From Azospirillum sp. (GTDB lineage: Bacteria; Pseudomonadota; Alphaproteobacteria; Azospirillales; Azospirillaceae): a stretch of 64,000 nt of DNA. Made by a program: the position numbers and the translations under genes. The notes under the pieces are model-generated. The model searched no databases. It was given only the letters and a program-made list of their open reading frames with translations, and was not told the origin of the DNA. Shown in pieces: positions 17,399-25,274 of the stretch (positions within the stretch are counted from its first letter, which is position 1; every line of letters starts with the position of its first letter). Location: the NCBI GenBank assembly GCA_016124535.1, contig WGNK01000016.1, forward strand, positions 1-64,000. The letters are read 5' to 3'.

Positions 17399-17530
17399 TG
17401 CCGTGACTTGTTGCGGTGTTGCCGCAGCCGGCGTGGAAGTGCGGCGTTCGGCAGAATCGGGCCGAATCTCCTGGTCCGATCGGGAGCCCGAGGCTACCCT
17501 GCCGGCGCCTTCATTCCCGGTCGTGCCCCC

Positions 17531-18448
17531 ATGCAGGTCTATCTGCCGATTGCCGAAATCTCGGTCAATGCGTTGCTGTTGCTGGCGATGGGCGGCGCGG
17601 TCGGATTTCTTTCCGGCCTGTTCGGGGTCGGCGGCGGCTTTTTGCTGACGCCGTTTCTGATCATGATCGGGGTGCCGCCGGCGGTCGCGGTCGGGACCCA
17701 GGCCAACCAGCTGGTCGCCGCCAGCATCTCGGGCGTGCTCGCCCATTGGCGCCGCGGCAATGTCGATGTCCGGATGGGCCTGGTCATGCTGGTCGGCGGC
17801 AGCGCCGGCAGTGCGCTGGGCGTCGCGCTGTTCAACCTGCTGCAGCGGCTGGGTCAGATCGACCTGGTGATCTCCTTGCTCTATGTCGGGCTGCTCGGCT
17901 TCGTCGGCCTCAGCATGCTGGTGGAAAGCGTCTCCGCGCTGCTGCTGCCGCACCGCGCCGCGACCCGCCACAAGCTGCACCAGCACAGCTGGCTCCACGG
18001 CCTGCCGTTCAAGATGCGCTTCCACCGCTCCCGGCTCTACATCTCGGCTCTGCTGCCGGGCGCGGTCGGGTTCTTCGGCGGTATTCTGGTCGCGGTGATG
18101 GGGATCGGCGGCGGCTTCATCCTGGTGCCGGCGATGATCTATCTGGTCGGCATGCCGACCGCGCTGGTCGCCGGGACTTCCCTGTTCCAGATCATCTTCA
18201 CCACCGCGGCGACCACGGTAATGCAGGCCGCAACCAACCATACCGTCGATGTCATGCTGGCGTTCCTGCTGCTGACCGGCGGCGTGGTCGGCGCCCAGCT
18301 CGGCACGCGGATCATGGAGCGGCTGCGCGGCGAGACCATGCGGGCGCTGCTGGCGCTGCTGGTCGTGATGGTCGCGGCGAAACTGGCGGTGGACCTGGTG
18401 TCGCCGCCGCTTGACCGCTTTTCGATCGAACTCACCCAGATCCGATGA
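17531..18448 (+). CDS. TauE/SafE-family membrane permease
   Basis: A 305-residue protein with about eight membrane helices and the family's two repeats, each holding a Gly-rich GLFGVGGGFLLTPFLI or VMGIGGGFILVPAMIYL turn. Such proteins export sulfite, sulfoacetate or related anions. ATG at 17531 gives a proper first segment; the upstream open frame has no conservation. The stop overlaps the next gene (TIGR02186-type) by ATGA, a pairing common in alphaproteobacteria where the second protein is membrane-tethered and of unknown function. Confidence 0.88.
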   Translation: MQVYLPIAEISVNALLLLAMGGAVGFLSGLFGVGGGFLLTPFLIMIGVPPAVAVGTQANQLVAASISGVLAHWRRGNVDVRMGLVMLVGGSAGSALGVALFNLLQRLGQIDLVISLLYVGLLGFVGLSMLVESVSALLLPHRAATRHKLHQHSWLHGLPFKMRFHRSRLYISALLPGAVGFFGGILVAVMGIGGGFILVPAMIYLVGMPTALVAGTSLFQIIFTTAATTVMQAATNHTVDVMLAFLLLTGGVVGAQLGTRIMERLRGETMRALLALLVVMVAAKLAVDLVSPPLDRFSIELTQIR

Positions 18449-19230
18449 TCGATGGCAGAAGACAAAGGCGGCTGTGGCGGCGCGTCGCCCAACTGATCGC
18501 GGGCTTCCTGGGCGCCAATGCGCTGGTCGTGGCCTGGCTGTCGGTGTGCGGCGCGCAACCGCTGGTCGCCGATCTGTCGCGCCATCTGGTGGCGATCACC
18601 ACCGGATTCACCGGCGCCGAGGTGGTGTTGTTCGGGGCCACCGACGGCGCCGGCGATGTCGCGGTGGTGGTCACCGGGCCGCGGAGCGGCGTTACCGTGC
18701 GCCGCAAGAATCGGGTCGCCGGCATCTGGGTCAATACCCTCGGGCTGCATTTCGACCCGGTGCCGGCGTTTTATGCCGTGGCGACCAGCAAGCCTCTGGA
18801 GACGTTCGTCAATCCCTCGGTACTGGAGCGCCATCAGATCGGGCTGGAGCATCTGCGCCTGGAGCCGGTGGAGCCGGTGGCGCGGGACAAGGCGGTCGAG
18901 TTCCGGGATGCGCTGATCCGCAACATGCAGCGGCAGAAGCTGTACGGCTCCAGCCTGGGCCAGGTCGCCTTCCTGGGCGACAAACTGTTCCGGACCAGTC
19001 TGTTGTTTCCGGCCAATGTCCCGACCGGGCTCTATACTGTCGGCGTCTTTCTGATCACCAACGGCAACGTCGTCAGCGCCCAGACCACGCCGCTCGCGGT
19101 CAGCAAGATCGGTGTCAGCGACGAAATCTTCGAGTTTTCCCAGCGCCAGCCTTTGCTTTATGGTGTGTTGGCTGTGATCGGTGCCGTCTTCGCCGGATGG
19201 CTCGCCGGTACCCTGCTGCGGAAGAGCTGA
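18445..19230 (+). CDS. TIGR02186-type membrane-anchored protein
   Basis: A 261-residue protein with an N-terminal signal/anchor, a beta-rich extracytoplasmic region (VVLFGATDGAGDVAVVVTGP, FPANVPTGLYTVGVFLITNG) and one C-terminal helix (YGVLAVIGAVFAGWLAGTLL). It matches my memory of the conserved TIGR02186 family, always encoded beside TauE/SafE permeases. A role in gating or presenting the exported anion is plausible. It follows the permease by a 4-bp overlap and precedes a USP gene by 3 bp. Confidence 0.78.
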   Translation: MIDGRRQRRLWRRVAQLIAGFLGANALVVAWLSVCGAQPLVADLSRHLVAITTGFTGAEVVLFGATDGAGDVAVVVTGPRSGVTVRRKNRVAGIWVNTLGLHFDPVPAFYAVATSKPLETFVNPSVLERHQIGLEHLRLEPVEPVARDKAVEFRDALIRNMQRQKLYGSSLGQVAFLGDKLFRTSLLFPANVPTGLYTVGVFLITNGNVVSAQTTPLAVSKIGVSDEIFEFSQRQPLLYGVLAVIGAVFAGWLAGTLLRKS

Positions 19231-19233
19231 GAA

Positions 19234-19779
19234 ATGACCCAGGCCCCCGATCGGCGCGGCGCCCCGTGTGCGCCCTGCGCGCCGTGTGCTCCGACCCGGA
19301 CCAGATCGCCGGTCCGGATTTTTCTGGTGCTGATCGACGATTCGACCGAGATGACGGTGGCGCTGAAATACGCCTGCCGCCGGGCCCGGCGCTCCGGCGG
19401 CCGGGTGGCGCTGCTTTATGTCATGGAGTCGGATGCCGAGCCGATCGGCGAGTTCCAGTGGCGGGCGGTCGAGGACCTGATGCGCGAGGAGGCGCGGGAA
19501 CGGGCCGAACAGGTAATCCTGCGCTACGCCAAAGAGGTGGTCCAGCGCGCCGGCACCTTGCCGATCCTGCTGCTGCGCGAGGGCGATCGCCGCGCAGAAC
19601 TGCTGAAGCTGATCGAGGAGGAACCGTCGATCTCGATCCTGGTGCTGGCGGCCAGCATCGGCCCCAAGGGGCCGGGACCGATGATCTCCTATCTGACCAG
19701 CGGCCAATACACCATGAAGATTCCGATGACCATCGTCCCCGGCAGTCTGACCGACGACCAGCTCGACGCGATTACCTGA
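19234..19779 (+). CDS. universal stress protein (UspA family)
   Basis: A 181-residue single-domain USP. The core starts at IFLVLIDDSTEMTVALKYAC and includes REGDRRAELLKLIEEE and the C-terminal IPMTIVPGS. The ATP-loop GxxGxxG seen in ATP-binding members appears here as ASIGPKGPG, so nucleotide binding is possible. The first 25 residues contain a short CAP repeat (APCAPCAPCAPT) from a local DNA triplication and are probably disordered. Third gene of the TauE operon. Confidence 0.85.
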   Translation: MTQAPDRRGAPCAPCAPCAPTRTRSPVRIFLVLIDDSTEMTVALKYACRRARRSGGRVALLYVMESDAEPIGEFQWRAVEDLMREEARERAEQVILRYAKEVVQRAGTLPILLLREGDRRAELLKLIEEEPSISILVLAASIGPKGPGPMISYLTSGQYTMKIPMTIVPGSLTDDQLDAIT

Positions 19780-19909
19780 GCGGATAGTCCGGGTGCCCTT
19801 GCCTGTGACCGCGGTCATTGCTTCGGGGCGCCGGCGGTCGGCATGATCTTGCGGTCAGACCGATGCCGGCAGGGCGGCCCGCCCGCCGACGAGCGACCGG
19901 AGACTTGGG

Positions 19910-21598
19910 ATGTGGCTGGGCCATCGCCGGATTTCGACCGGGTTGGCCCTGGCGCTGGTGCTGGCGCTGATCGTCGTGGTCAGCCGGCCGGCGGTGGCCG
20001 GGCAGCGGGTTGCCCTGGTGATCGGCAATGCCGCCTATGCCGGGGCGCCGCTCGCCAATCCGGTCAACGACGCCCGCGACATGGCGGCCAAGCTGCGCTC
20101 GGTCGGCTTCGAGGTCATCTTGCGCGAAAATACCGCCAAGTCCGAACTCGAAGCCGCGATCGGGGAATTCGGCCAGCGGCTGCAACCCGGTGCCGTGGCG
20201 TTGCTGTTCTATTCGGGCCACGGCATGCAGGTCGGCGGGCGCAATTTCCTGATCCCGGTCGATGCCAAAATCCAGGCCGAGTCGCAGGTCCGGCTGCAGA
20301 CCGTCGATGTCGATGTGGTGCTCGACCAGATGGCGGCGGCGGCCAGCCGGGTCAATCTGCTGATCCTCGACGCTTGCCGCAACAATCCATTCGAACGGCG
20401 GTTCCGCGGCGGCGGTGGCGGCGGATTGGCCCAGATCAATGCCCCGGAAGGGACCCTGATCGCCTATGCCACGGCGCCCGGCAAGGTGGCGTCGGATGGC
20501 GAAGGCCGCAACGGCCTCTATACCGCCGAACTGCTGAAGGCGATCGATCAGCCGGGCGACGCCATCGAGGATATCTTCAAGCGGGTCCGGGTCAGCGTCT
20601 CGCGCGCGTCCGGCGGCAGTCAGACCCCCTGGGAATCGTCCTCCCTGACCGGTGATTTCTATTTTCGTGGCGAGGGCGCGCCAGCGGCGGCCGGAGCGGC
20701 AGCGCCGACCGCGCCGGCGGTGGATAAGGAGGCGCTGTTCTGGGAGTCGATCAAGGATGGCCGTAACGCGGCGGCCTATCGCGCCTATCTGGACCAGTAC
20801 CCTGACGGCAGTTTCGCCGCCCTGGCCCAGCTGCGGTTGAGCGAAATCACCGGGCAGTCGCCGCGCGGTACCGCCCAGACCGCGGCGGCGGTTCCGCCGC
20901 CGGCGCCCGAACCGGCCGCCGCGGCGGGTGCCGCGCCGCCGCCGCCGCCGCCATTCCCCGCCGAGGCCGCGCTGGCCGAACTCGATAGCGGCAACGCCCC
21001 AGCGCCTGACGCGCCACCGGCCGACGGGCGCCCGGCCGCGCCGTTTCGACGCTTCCAGAATGCCGCTCGGCACGATCCCACGGCATTTGTCGCCAGGTTG
21101 CGCCGAGAGGCCGAACGCGGCCGGCCGCGTGCCCAGGCCATGCTTGGCCGGCTCAATGAGACCGGCCACGGCATCCCCCGTGACTACGCCGAGGCGGCAG
21201 CCTGGTACCGCAAGGCCGCGGTGCAAGGAGATCCGCTGGGCCAGGTCGGCCTGGGCAATCTCTACCGCACCGGGCATGGGGTGGCGCCGGACGATCGGGA
21301 AGCGGTGAAGTGGTTCCGGCTGGCTGCCGAACAGGGCAATGCCATGGGCGAAACGGCGCTGGCCTTCATGATGCTCGGCGGTCACGGCGTCGCCCGCGAC
21401 CCCGCGGAGGCGGTCCGCTGGTTTACCCGCGCCGCCAATCAGGGCAATCCCTTTGCCGAAGCGGCGCTCGGCTGGGCGTATCAGCATGGGGTGGGCGTCG
21501 CGGCGGATGCCGACCGGGCCCAGAGCTGGTACCGCGCCGCAGCCCGGCACGGCAGTGCCTTCGCCCGCCACAGCCTGCAGCCGTCCGAACCGCGCTGA
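19910..21598 (+). CDS. caspase-like (peptidase C14) protein with SEL1 repeats
   Basis: A 562-residue exported protein. A signal peptide ends near RPAVAG. The caspase-like p20 domain (residues about 30-230) starts RVALVIGNAAYAG and has the catalytic His in FYSGHGMQ (about 103) and Cys in LDACRNNPF (about 155). A Pro/Ala-rich linker (residues about 260-375) follows, then four SEL1/TPR-like repeats (GHGIPRDYAEAAAWYRKAA type) to the end. Orthocaspases of this layout cleave after basic residues in characterised cases; target and partner are unknown. SEL1 repeats suggest protein docking. Confidence 0.88.
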   Translation: MWLGHRRISTGLALALVLALIVVVSRPAVAGQRVALVIGNAAYAGAPLANPVNDARDMAAKLRSVGFEVILRENTAKSELEAAIGEFGQRLQPGAVALLFYSGHGMQVGGRNFLIPVDAKIQAESQVRLQTVDVDVVLDQMAAAASRVNLLILDACRNNPFERRFRGGGGGGLAQINAPEGTLIAYATAPGKVASDGEGRNGLYTAELLKAIDQPGDAIEDIFKRVRVSVSRASGGSQTPWESSSLTGDFYFRGEGAPAAAGAAAPTAPAVDKEALFWESIKDGRNAAAYRAYLDQYPDGSFAALAQLRLSEITGQSPRGTAQTAAAVPPPAPEPAAAAGAAPPPPPPFPAEAALAELDSGNAPAPDAPPADGRPAAPFRRFQNAARHDPTAFVARLRREAERGRPRAQAMLGRLNETGHGIPRDYAEAAAWYRKAAVQGDPLGQVGLGNLYRTGHGVAPDDREAVKWFRLAAEQGNAMGETALAFMMLGGHGVARDPAEAVRWFTRAANQGNPFAEAALGWAYQHGVGVAADADRAQSWYRAAARHGSAFARHSLQPSEPR

Positions 21599-21713
21599 TC
21601 CGGTGGCGCCCCGGCCCGCGGCCGGGTCACGTGTTCGTGACGCGGCGTTCCCCTCGGGCGTGCGCTTGCCCATATCGGGAGCGGTCGATCCTCACCGCAA
21701 AAGAGTCCCTCGA

Positions 21714-22112
21714 ATGAAGACCGAAGCCGAGTGGCGCCAGCTCCTGACGCCCGAGCAGTTCCGCGTTTTGCGCAAGCATGGCACCGAACGGGCCGGGACC
21801 AGCCCGCTCAATTACGAGCACCGCACCGGCGTGTTCCACTGCGCCGGCTGCGCCCAGCCGCTGTTCGAGTCAGATGCCAAATTTGACAGCGGCACCGGCT
21901 GGCCCAGCTTCTTCAGGCCGATCGAGGGCGCGATCGCCACGTCGACCGACTATGCCATGATCTATCCCCGCACCGAGGTCCATTGCGGCCGCTGCGGCGG
22001 CCATCTCGGCCATGTGTTCAAAGACGGCCCGGAACCGACCGGGCTGCGCTATTGCATGAACGGCGTCGCCCTGGGCTTCGAGGCGGCGAAGCCCGACGAC
22101 CCGAAGGCGTAA
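21714..22112 (+). CDS. msrB: peptide-methionine (R)-S-oxide reductase MsrB
   Basis: A 132-residue repair enzyme for methionine-R-sulfoxide. It has two zinc-binding CxxC motifs (CAGC, CGRC), the conserved GTGWPSFF, and the catalytic Cys in RYCMNGVAL. ATG at 21714 yields the standard opening (KTEAEWRQLLTPEQFRVLR). There is no signal peptide, so it acts in the cytoplasm. A strong hairpin (22224-22250) lies downstream and may end its transcript. Confidence 0.95.
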   Translation: MKTEAEWRQLLTPEQFRVLRKHGTERAGTSPLNYEHRTGVFHCAGCAQPLFESDAKFDSGTGWPSFFRPIEGAIATSTDYAMIYPRTEVHCGRCGGHLGHVFKDGPEPTGLRYCMNGVALGFEAAKPDDPKA

Positions 22113-22223
22113 GCGTCAGCCAGGGCTGCGACCGGCAAATCTGGAACGGCAGCCATCCGTGCCGCTTGCCTTGACGGGCGATCGGCCGGTGACGCAAACT
22201 AACCATCTGGATCAATTCCAATT

Positions 22224-22250
22224 CTCGGGCGCCATGATCGGGCGCCCGAG
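22224..22250. terminator. strong hairpin after msrB
   Basis: A perfect 10-bp stem (CTCGGGCGCC / GGCGCCCGAG) with a 7-nt loop. No T-tract follows (next bases CTAAAATC), so it would be a weak intrinsic terminator or a 3'-end protecting structure. It can also be read as part of the leader of the ABC operon starting at 22303. Confidence 0.5.
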
Positions 22251-22262
22251 CTAAAATCATGA

Positions 22263-22285
22263 GGGGCGGACATTGATTCCGCCCC
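22263..22285 (+). promoter_or_regulatory. leader hairpin before the ABC array
   Basis: A perfect 8-bp stem (GGGGCGGA / TCCGCCCC) with a 7-nt CATTGAT loop ends only 5 bp before the GGGGAGG ribosome site of the first ABC gene. It could influence translation initiation. No known riboswitch class is recognised. Confidence 0.4.
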
Positions 22286-22302
22286 CGCCGGGGAGGGAAT
22301 CG

Positions 22303-23289
22303 ATGACGGCGCTCGGCGACGGGCTGCTCCGTGCATTGGTGGTGGTTTGCAGCGTATCTGCCGCTGCGGCCGCGGAGGCGAGCGGGACCGTTCGGCTCGG
22401 CCTGTTGCCGTTCGGGACGGTTTCCTGGGAAATCGACACCGTTCAGCACTATGGTTTCGATCGCGACCACGGGGTCGCGGTGGCGGCGCTGCCATTGGCC
22501 CATGCCGATTCCGGCAAGATCGCGCTCCAGGCCGGCTCGGTCGATATGATCGTGACTGACTGGCTGTGGGTGTCGCGCCAGCGTCACGACGGCGCCGATT
22601 TCAGTTTTTTCCCGTTCTCCTCGGCTGTCGGCGGGCTCTACGCGCCGGCGGCTTCGGCGCTGGACGACGTCGATCGCCTGGCTGGCCTGCGACTGGGGAT
22701 TGCCGGCGGACCGCTCGACAAGAGCTGGCTCCTGCTTCAGGCCTATGGCCGGCAGCGCTTCGGGCTGGCGCTCGACCACGCCGCCACCACCGCGTTCGCT
22801 GCAGCGCCGCTGCTCAACCAGCAGCTGCGGGCCGGGCGACTGGATGCCGTGCTGACCTTTTGGCACTACGGCGCCCGGTTGACCGCGGCGGGTTATCGCG
22901 AAGTGATCGGCACCCGTGCCATCGTCGAGCGGTTGGGGGTGGCGCCGATGCCGGCCCTGGTCGGCTACGCCTTCCGCGACAGCTGGGCGGCGCAGCATCC
23001 CGGTCTGGTCGAGGGGTTCAGCGCCGCGACCCTGGACGCACGCCGGACGCTGGCGGCGTCGGACGATGCCTTTGAACGCTTGCGGCCGATCATGCAGGCC
23101 GAGGACGACGCCACCTTCCGCGCCCTGCGGGCCGGGTTTCGTGCCGGCATACCGGCGCATTGGGGTGCGGCGGAGCAGGCGGCGGCAGCCCGACTTTATA
23201 CGATTCTCACCGATGCCGGCGGAGCGGCGCTGGCCGGCGCCGGCAGCGCGATCGCTCCTGGCACCTTCTATCCCGGAGTCAGCTACTGA
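22303..23289 (+). CDS. NMT1/SsuA-like ABC substrate-binding protein
   Basis: A 328-residue periplasmic binding protein. ATG at 22303 after GGGGAGG gives a signal peptide ending near AAAAAEA. The fold follows the NMT1/THI5/SsuA type: GLLPFGTVSWEIDTV, then DMIVTDWLWVSRQRHDGAD and DAVLTFWHYGARL. Ligand is not predictable. It opens an array in which the next genes are its permease and ATPase, and it continues into PQQ-associated genes, so the substrate may serve quinoprotein metabolism. Confidence 0.82.
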   Translation: MTALGDGLLRALVVVCSVSAAAAAEASGTVRLGLLPFGTVSWEIDTVQHYGFDRDHGVAVAALPLAHADSGKIALQAGSVDMIVTDWLWVSRQRHDGADFSFFPFSSAVGGLYAPAASALDDVDRLAGLRLGIAGGPLDKSWLLLQAYGRQRFGLALDHAATTAFAAAPLLNQQLRAGRLDAVLTFWHYGARLTAAGYREVIGTRAIVERLGVAPMPALVGYAFRDSWAAQHPGLVEGFSAATLDARRTLAASDDAFERLRPIMQAEDDATFRALRAGFRAGIPAHWGAAEQAAAARLYTILTDAGGAALAGAGSAIAPGTFYPGVSY

Positions 23290-23315
23290 CTGCCCGGAGG
23301 CAACGCGAGGCGGGA

Positions 23316-24050
23316 ATGGCATGGCCGCGCATCGGATCATTGGGGCTGGCACTGGTCGCCTGGCAGATCGCCGCCTGGGCGGCAGCGGGCCGGGTGCTGC
23401 CCGGCCCGCTGGCGGTGGCGAGCGGTCTGGCCGAGGCGGTTGCCAGCGGCGCCTTGCCGTTCCATCTCGCGGTCACCCTCTGCCGGGTCGCCGCCGGCTT
23501 TGTCCTGGCGATGGCCTTGGGTTCGGTGCTCGGGCTGGCGATGGGGCTCAGCCCCGGCTTCGACCGCTGGGCCGACGGCTGGCTGGTGATCCTGCTCAAC
23601 CTGCCGGCGCTGGTCGTGATCATCCTGTGCTATGTCTGGTTCGGCCTGACCGAGGTCGCGGCGGTGACCGCGGTCGCGCTGGTCAAACTGCCCAACGTCG
23701 CGGTAGTCGTGCGCGAGGGCGCGCGGGCACTCGACCGCGACTATGCCGAACTCGCCGTGGTTTGCCGTTTCAGCCGCTGGCAGAATTTCCGCCATGTCGT
23801 GCTGCCCCAGCTCGCGCCCTATCTGCTGGCGGCGGCGCGCAACGGCCTGTCGCTGATCTGGAAGATCGTGCTGGTCGCCGAACTGCTCGGCCGCAGCAAC
23901 GGTGTCGGCTTCCAGTTCGGGGTGTTTTTCCAGCTGTTCGACGTGCGGGGCCTGCTGGTCTACTCGACCGCCTTCGTCGCTTGCGTGCTGGTTGTGGAGT
24001 TTGTCGTGCTGCAGCCCCTGGAACAGCGGCTGAACCGGTGGCGGCGATGA
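23316..24050 (+). CDS. SsuC/TauC-like ABC permease
   Basis: A 244-residue inner-membrane permease with about six helices. The EAA-type loop lies in EGARALDRDYAELAVVCRFSR, and VLPQLAPYLLAAARNGLSLIWKI is the usual following segment. ATG at 23316 chosen because the binding-protein stop is 26 bp upstream and a GGAGGC site precedes. The stop overlaps the ATPase start by ATGA. Confidence 0.88.
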   Translation: MAWPRIGSLGLALVAWQIAAWAAAGRVLPGPLAVASGLAEAVASGALPFHLAVTLCRVAAGFVLAMALGSVLGLAMGLSPGFDRWADGWLVILLNLPALVVIILCYVWFGLTEVAAVTAVALVKLPNVAVVVREGARALDRDYAELAVVCRFSRWQNFRHVVLPQLAPYLLAAARNGLSLIWKIVLVAELLGRSNGVGFQFGVFFQLFDVRGLLVYSTAFVACVLVVEFVVLQPLEQRLNRWRR

Positions 24051-24973
24051 CCGGCTGCGCGATCGAGATCGTGGAAAAACGCTTCCCGGCGGTTGCCGGG
24101 GCGCCGGCGCGGACCGTGCTTGGGGAAATCGTCCTGGACCTGCCGGCAGACCAGTTCGTGGCGGTGACCGGGCCCTCGGGCTGCGGCAAGACCACGCTGC
24201 TCAATATCGTGGCCGGGCTCGATCTCGACTGGCGGGGCCGGCTGGAGCTGCCACGGCGGCCCGACGGCAGCGTTTCCCTGGCCTATATGTTCCAGACGCC
24301 GCGCCTGCTGCCCTGGCGCACGGTGGCGGAAAACCTGGCGCTGGTGCGACCGCGCGGCATTGCCGACCCCGCCGGCTGGATCCGTCGCCGGTTGGCCGCG
24401 GTCGGCCTCGACGAAGGAGTTGCGGCGGTCTATCCGGGCCGGCTGTCCCAGGGTATGAGCCGTCGGGTTGCCCTGGCGCGGGCCTTGGCGGTGGAGCCCG
24501 ATCTGCTGTTGATGGACGAGCCGTTCGCCTCGCTCGACGGAGCGGCCGCAGGCCAGTTGCGCGCCCTGGTGGCGCGGCTGTGGCGGGAGCGGCCGATGAC
24601 CGTGGTGCTGGTCACCCACGATCTGCGCGAGGCCCTGGGCCTGGCCGACCGTATCGTGCTGCTCGGCGGTGCGCCGGCGCGGGTGCTGGCCGACCGGGCC
24701 AATCCGCTGCCGTTCAATCGGCGCTGCGATGACGACGCGGTCGAACCGGCCTTGCGGGCGTTGGCCGGCCGCTTTGCCAGAGAACTCAACGAGCCACAAA
24801 CCGGGGGACACCATGAAGACCACGACCAAGACGGCGGGCACCTTGAGGGCGGCCGGTGCGGTGATTTTCGGTCTGCTGCTGGGGCTGACGGTCACGGCGG
24901 CGTCGGCGGCGGGCGACCTTGCCACCCGCGCCAAGCTGCTGCCCGAACTGACATTCGGCACCAAGAGCGATGA
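24047..24973 (+). CDS. SsuB/TauB-like ABC ATPase with unusual overlapping tail
   Basis: A 308-residue ATPase energising the preceding permease: Walker A GPSGCGKTT, signature LSQGMSRR, Walker B LLLMDEPFASLD, switch LVTHD. The degenerate signature (SQGM for SGGQ) is common in the SsuB group. The normal family end is near ELNEPQTG (codon about 258), but the frame stays open for about 50 more codons, 161 bp into the next gene, giving a His/Asp/Gly-rich tail. Either a stop has been lost or the tail is tolerated. Confidence 0.85.
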   Translation: MTGCAIEIVEKRFPAVAGAPARTVLGEIVLDLPADQFVAVTGPSGCGKTTLLNIVAGLDLDWRGRLELPRRPDGSVSLAYMFQTPRLLPWRTVAENLALVRPRGIADPAGWIRRRLAAVGLDEGVAAVYPGRLSQGMSRRVALARALAVEPDLLLMDEPFASLDGAAAGQLRALVARLWRERPMTVVLVTHDLREALGLADRIVLLGGAPARVLADRANPLPFNRRCDDDAVEPALRALAGRFARELNEPQTGGHHEDHDQDGGHLEGGRCGDFRSAAGADGHGGVGGGRPCHPRQAAARTDIRHQER

Positions 24974-25274
24974 CTATGCGGTGTCCCAGAAGGATTTCGA
25001 GCTGGAGACCGGCAAGTCCTACCGGCTGAAGCTGACCCGGGTCGGCTTCAAGGAGTACGGCTTCATGGCGCCCGAGCTGTTTCACGACATCTGGATCCGC
25101 CAGATCGTGATCAACGGGCTCGAGGTCCACCCGATGGGGTCGCTCTACAAGCTGGAATTCGACGACGAGGGCACCATCGAGCTGCAGTTCGTCACCATCC
25201 GGCCGGGCAGCTTCGAATGGTATATCGAGGGCTTGAAGGATAAGGGGATGACCGGAAAGTTCGTGGTCAAATGA
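24813..25274 (+). CDS. small exported cupredoxin-like protein of the PQQ/lut-type array
   Basis: A 153-residue protein with a signal peptide ending near ASAAG. The mature part is beta-rich (FELETGKSYRLKLTRVGFKEYGF, SLYKLEFDDEGTIELQFVTI, GSFEWYIEGLKDKGMTGKFVVK) and resembles a cupredoxin fold without an evident Cys/Met copper site. Similar exported proteins are found beside PQQ dehydrogenase ABC genes in methylotrophs. Its start overlaps the ATPase frame and its stop overlaps the next gene by ATGA, so it belongs to the same translation-coupled unit. Confidence 0.72.
   Translation: MKTTTKTAGTLRAAGAVIFGLLLGLTVTAASAAGDLATRAKLLPELTFGTKSDDYAVSQKDFELETGKSYRLKLTRVGFKEYGFMAPELFHDIWIRQIVINGLEVHPMGSLYKLEFDDEGTIELQFVTIRPGSFEWYIEGLKDKGMTGKFVVK

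Noticed and set aside
16124..18241. 705-codon minus-strand frame opposite threonine dehydratase and TauE
   Set aside because: Covers two well-supported genes on the other strand; no domain.
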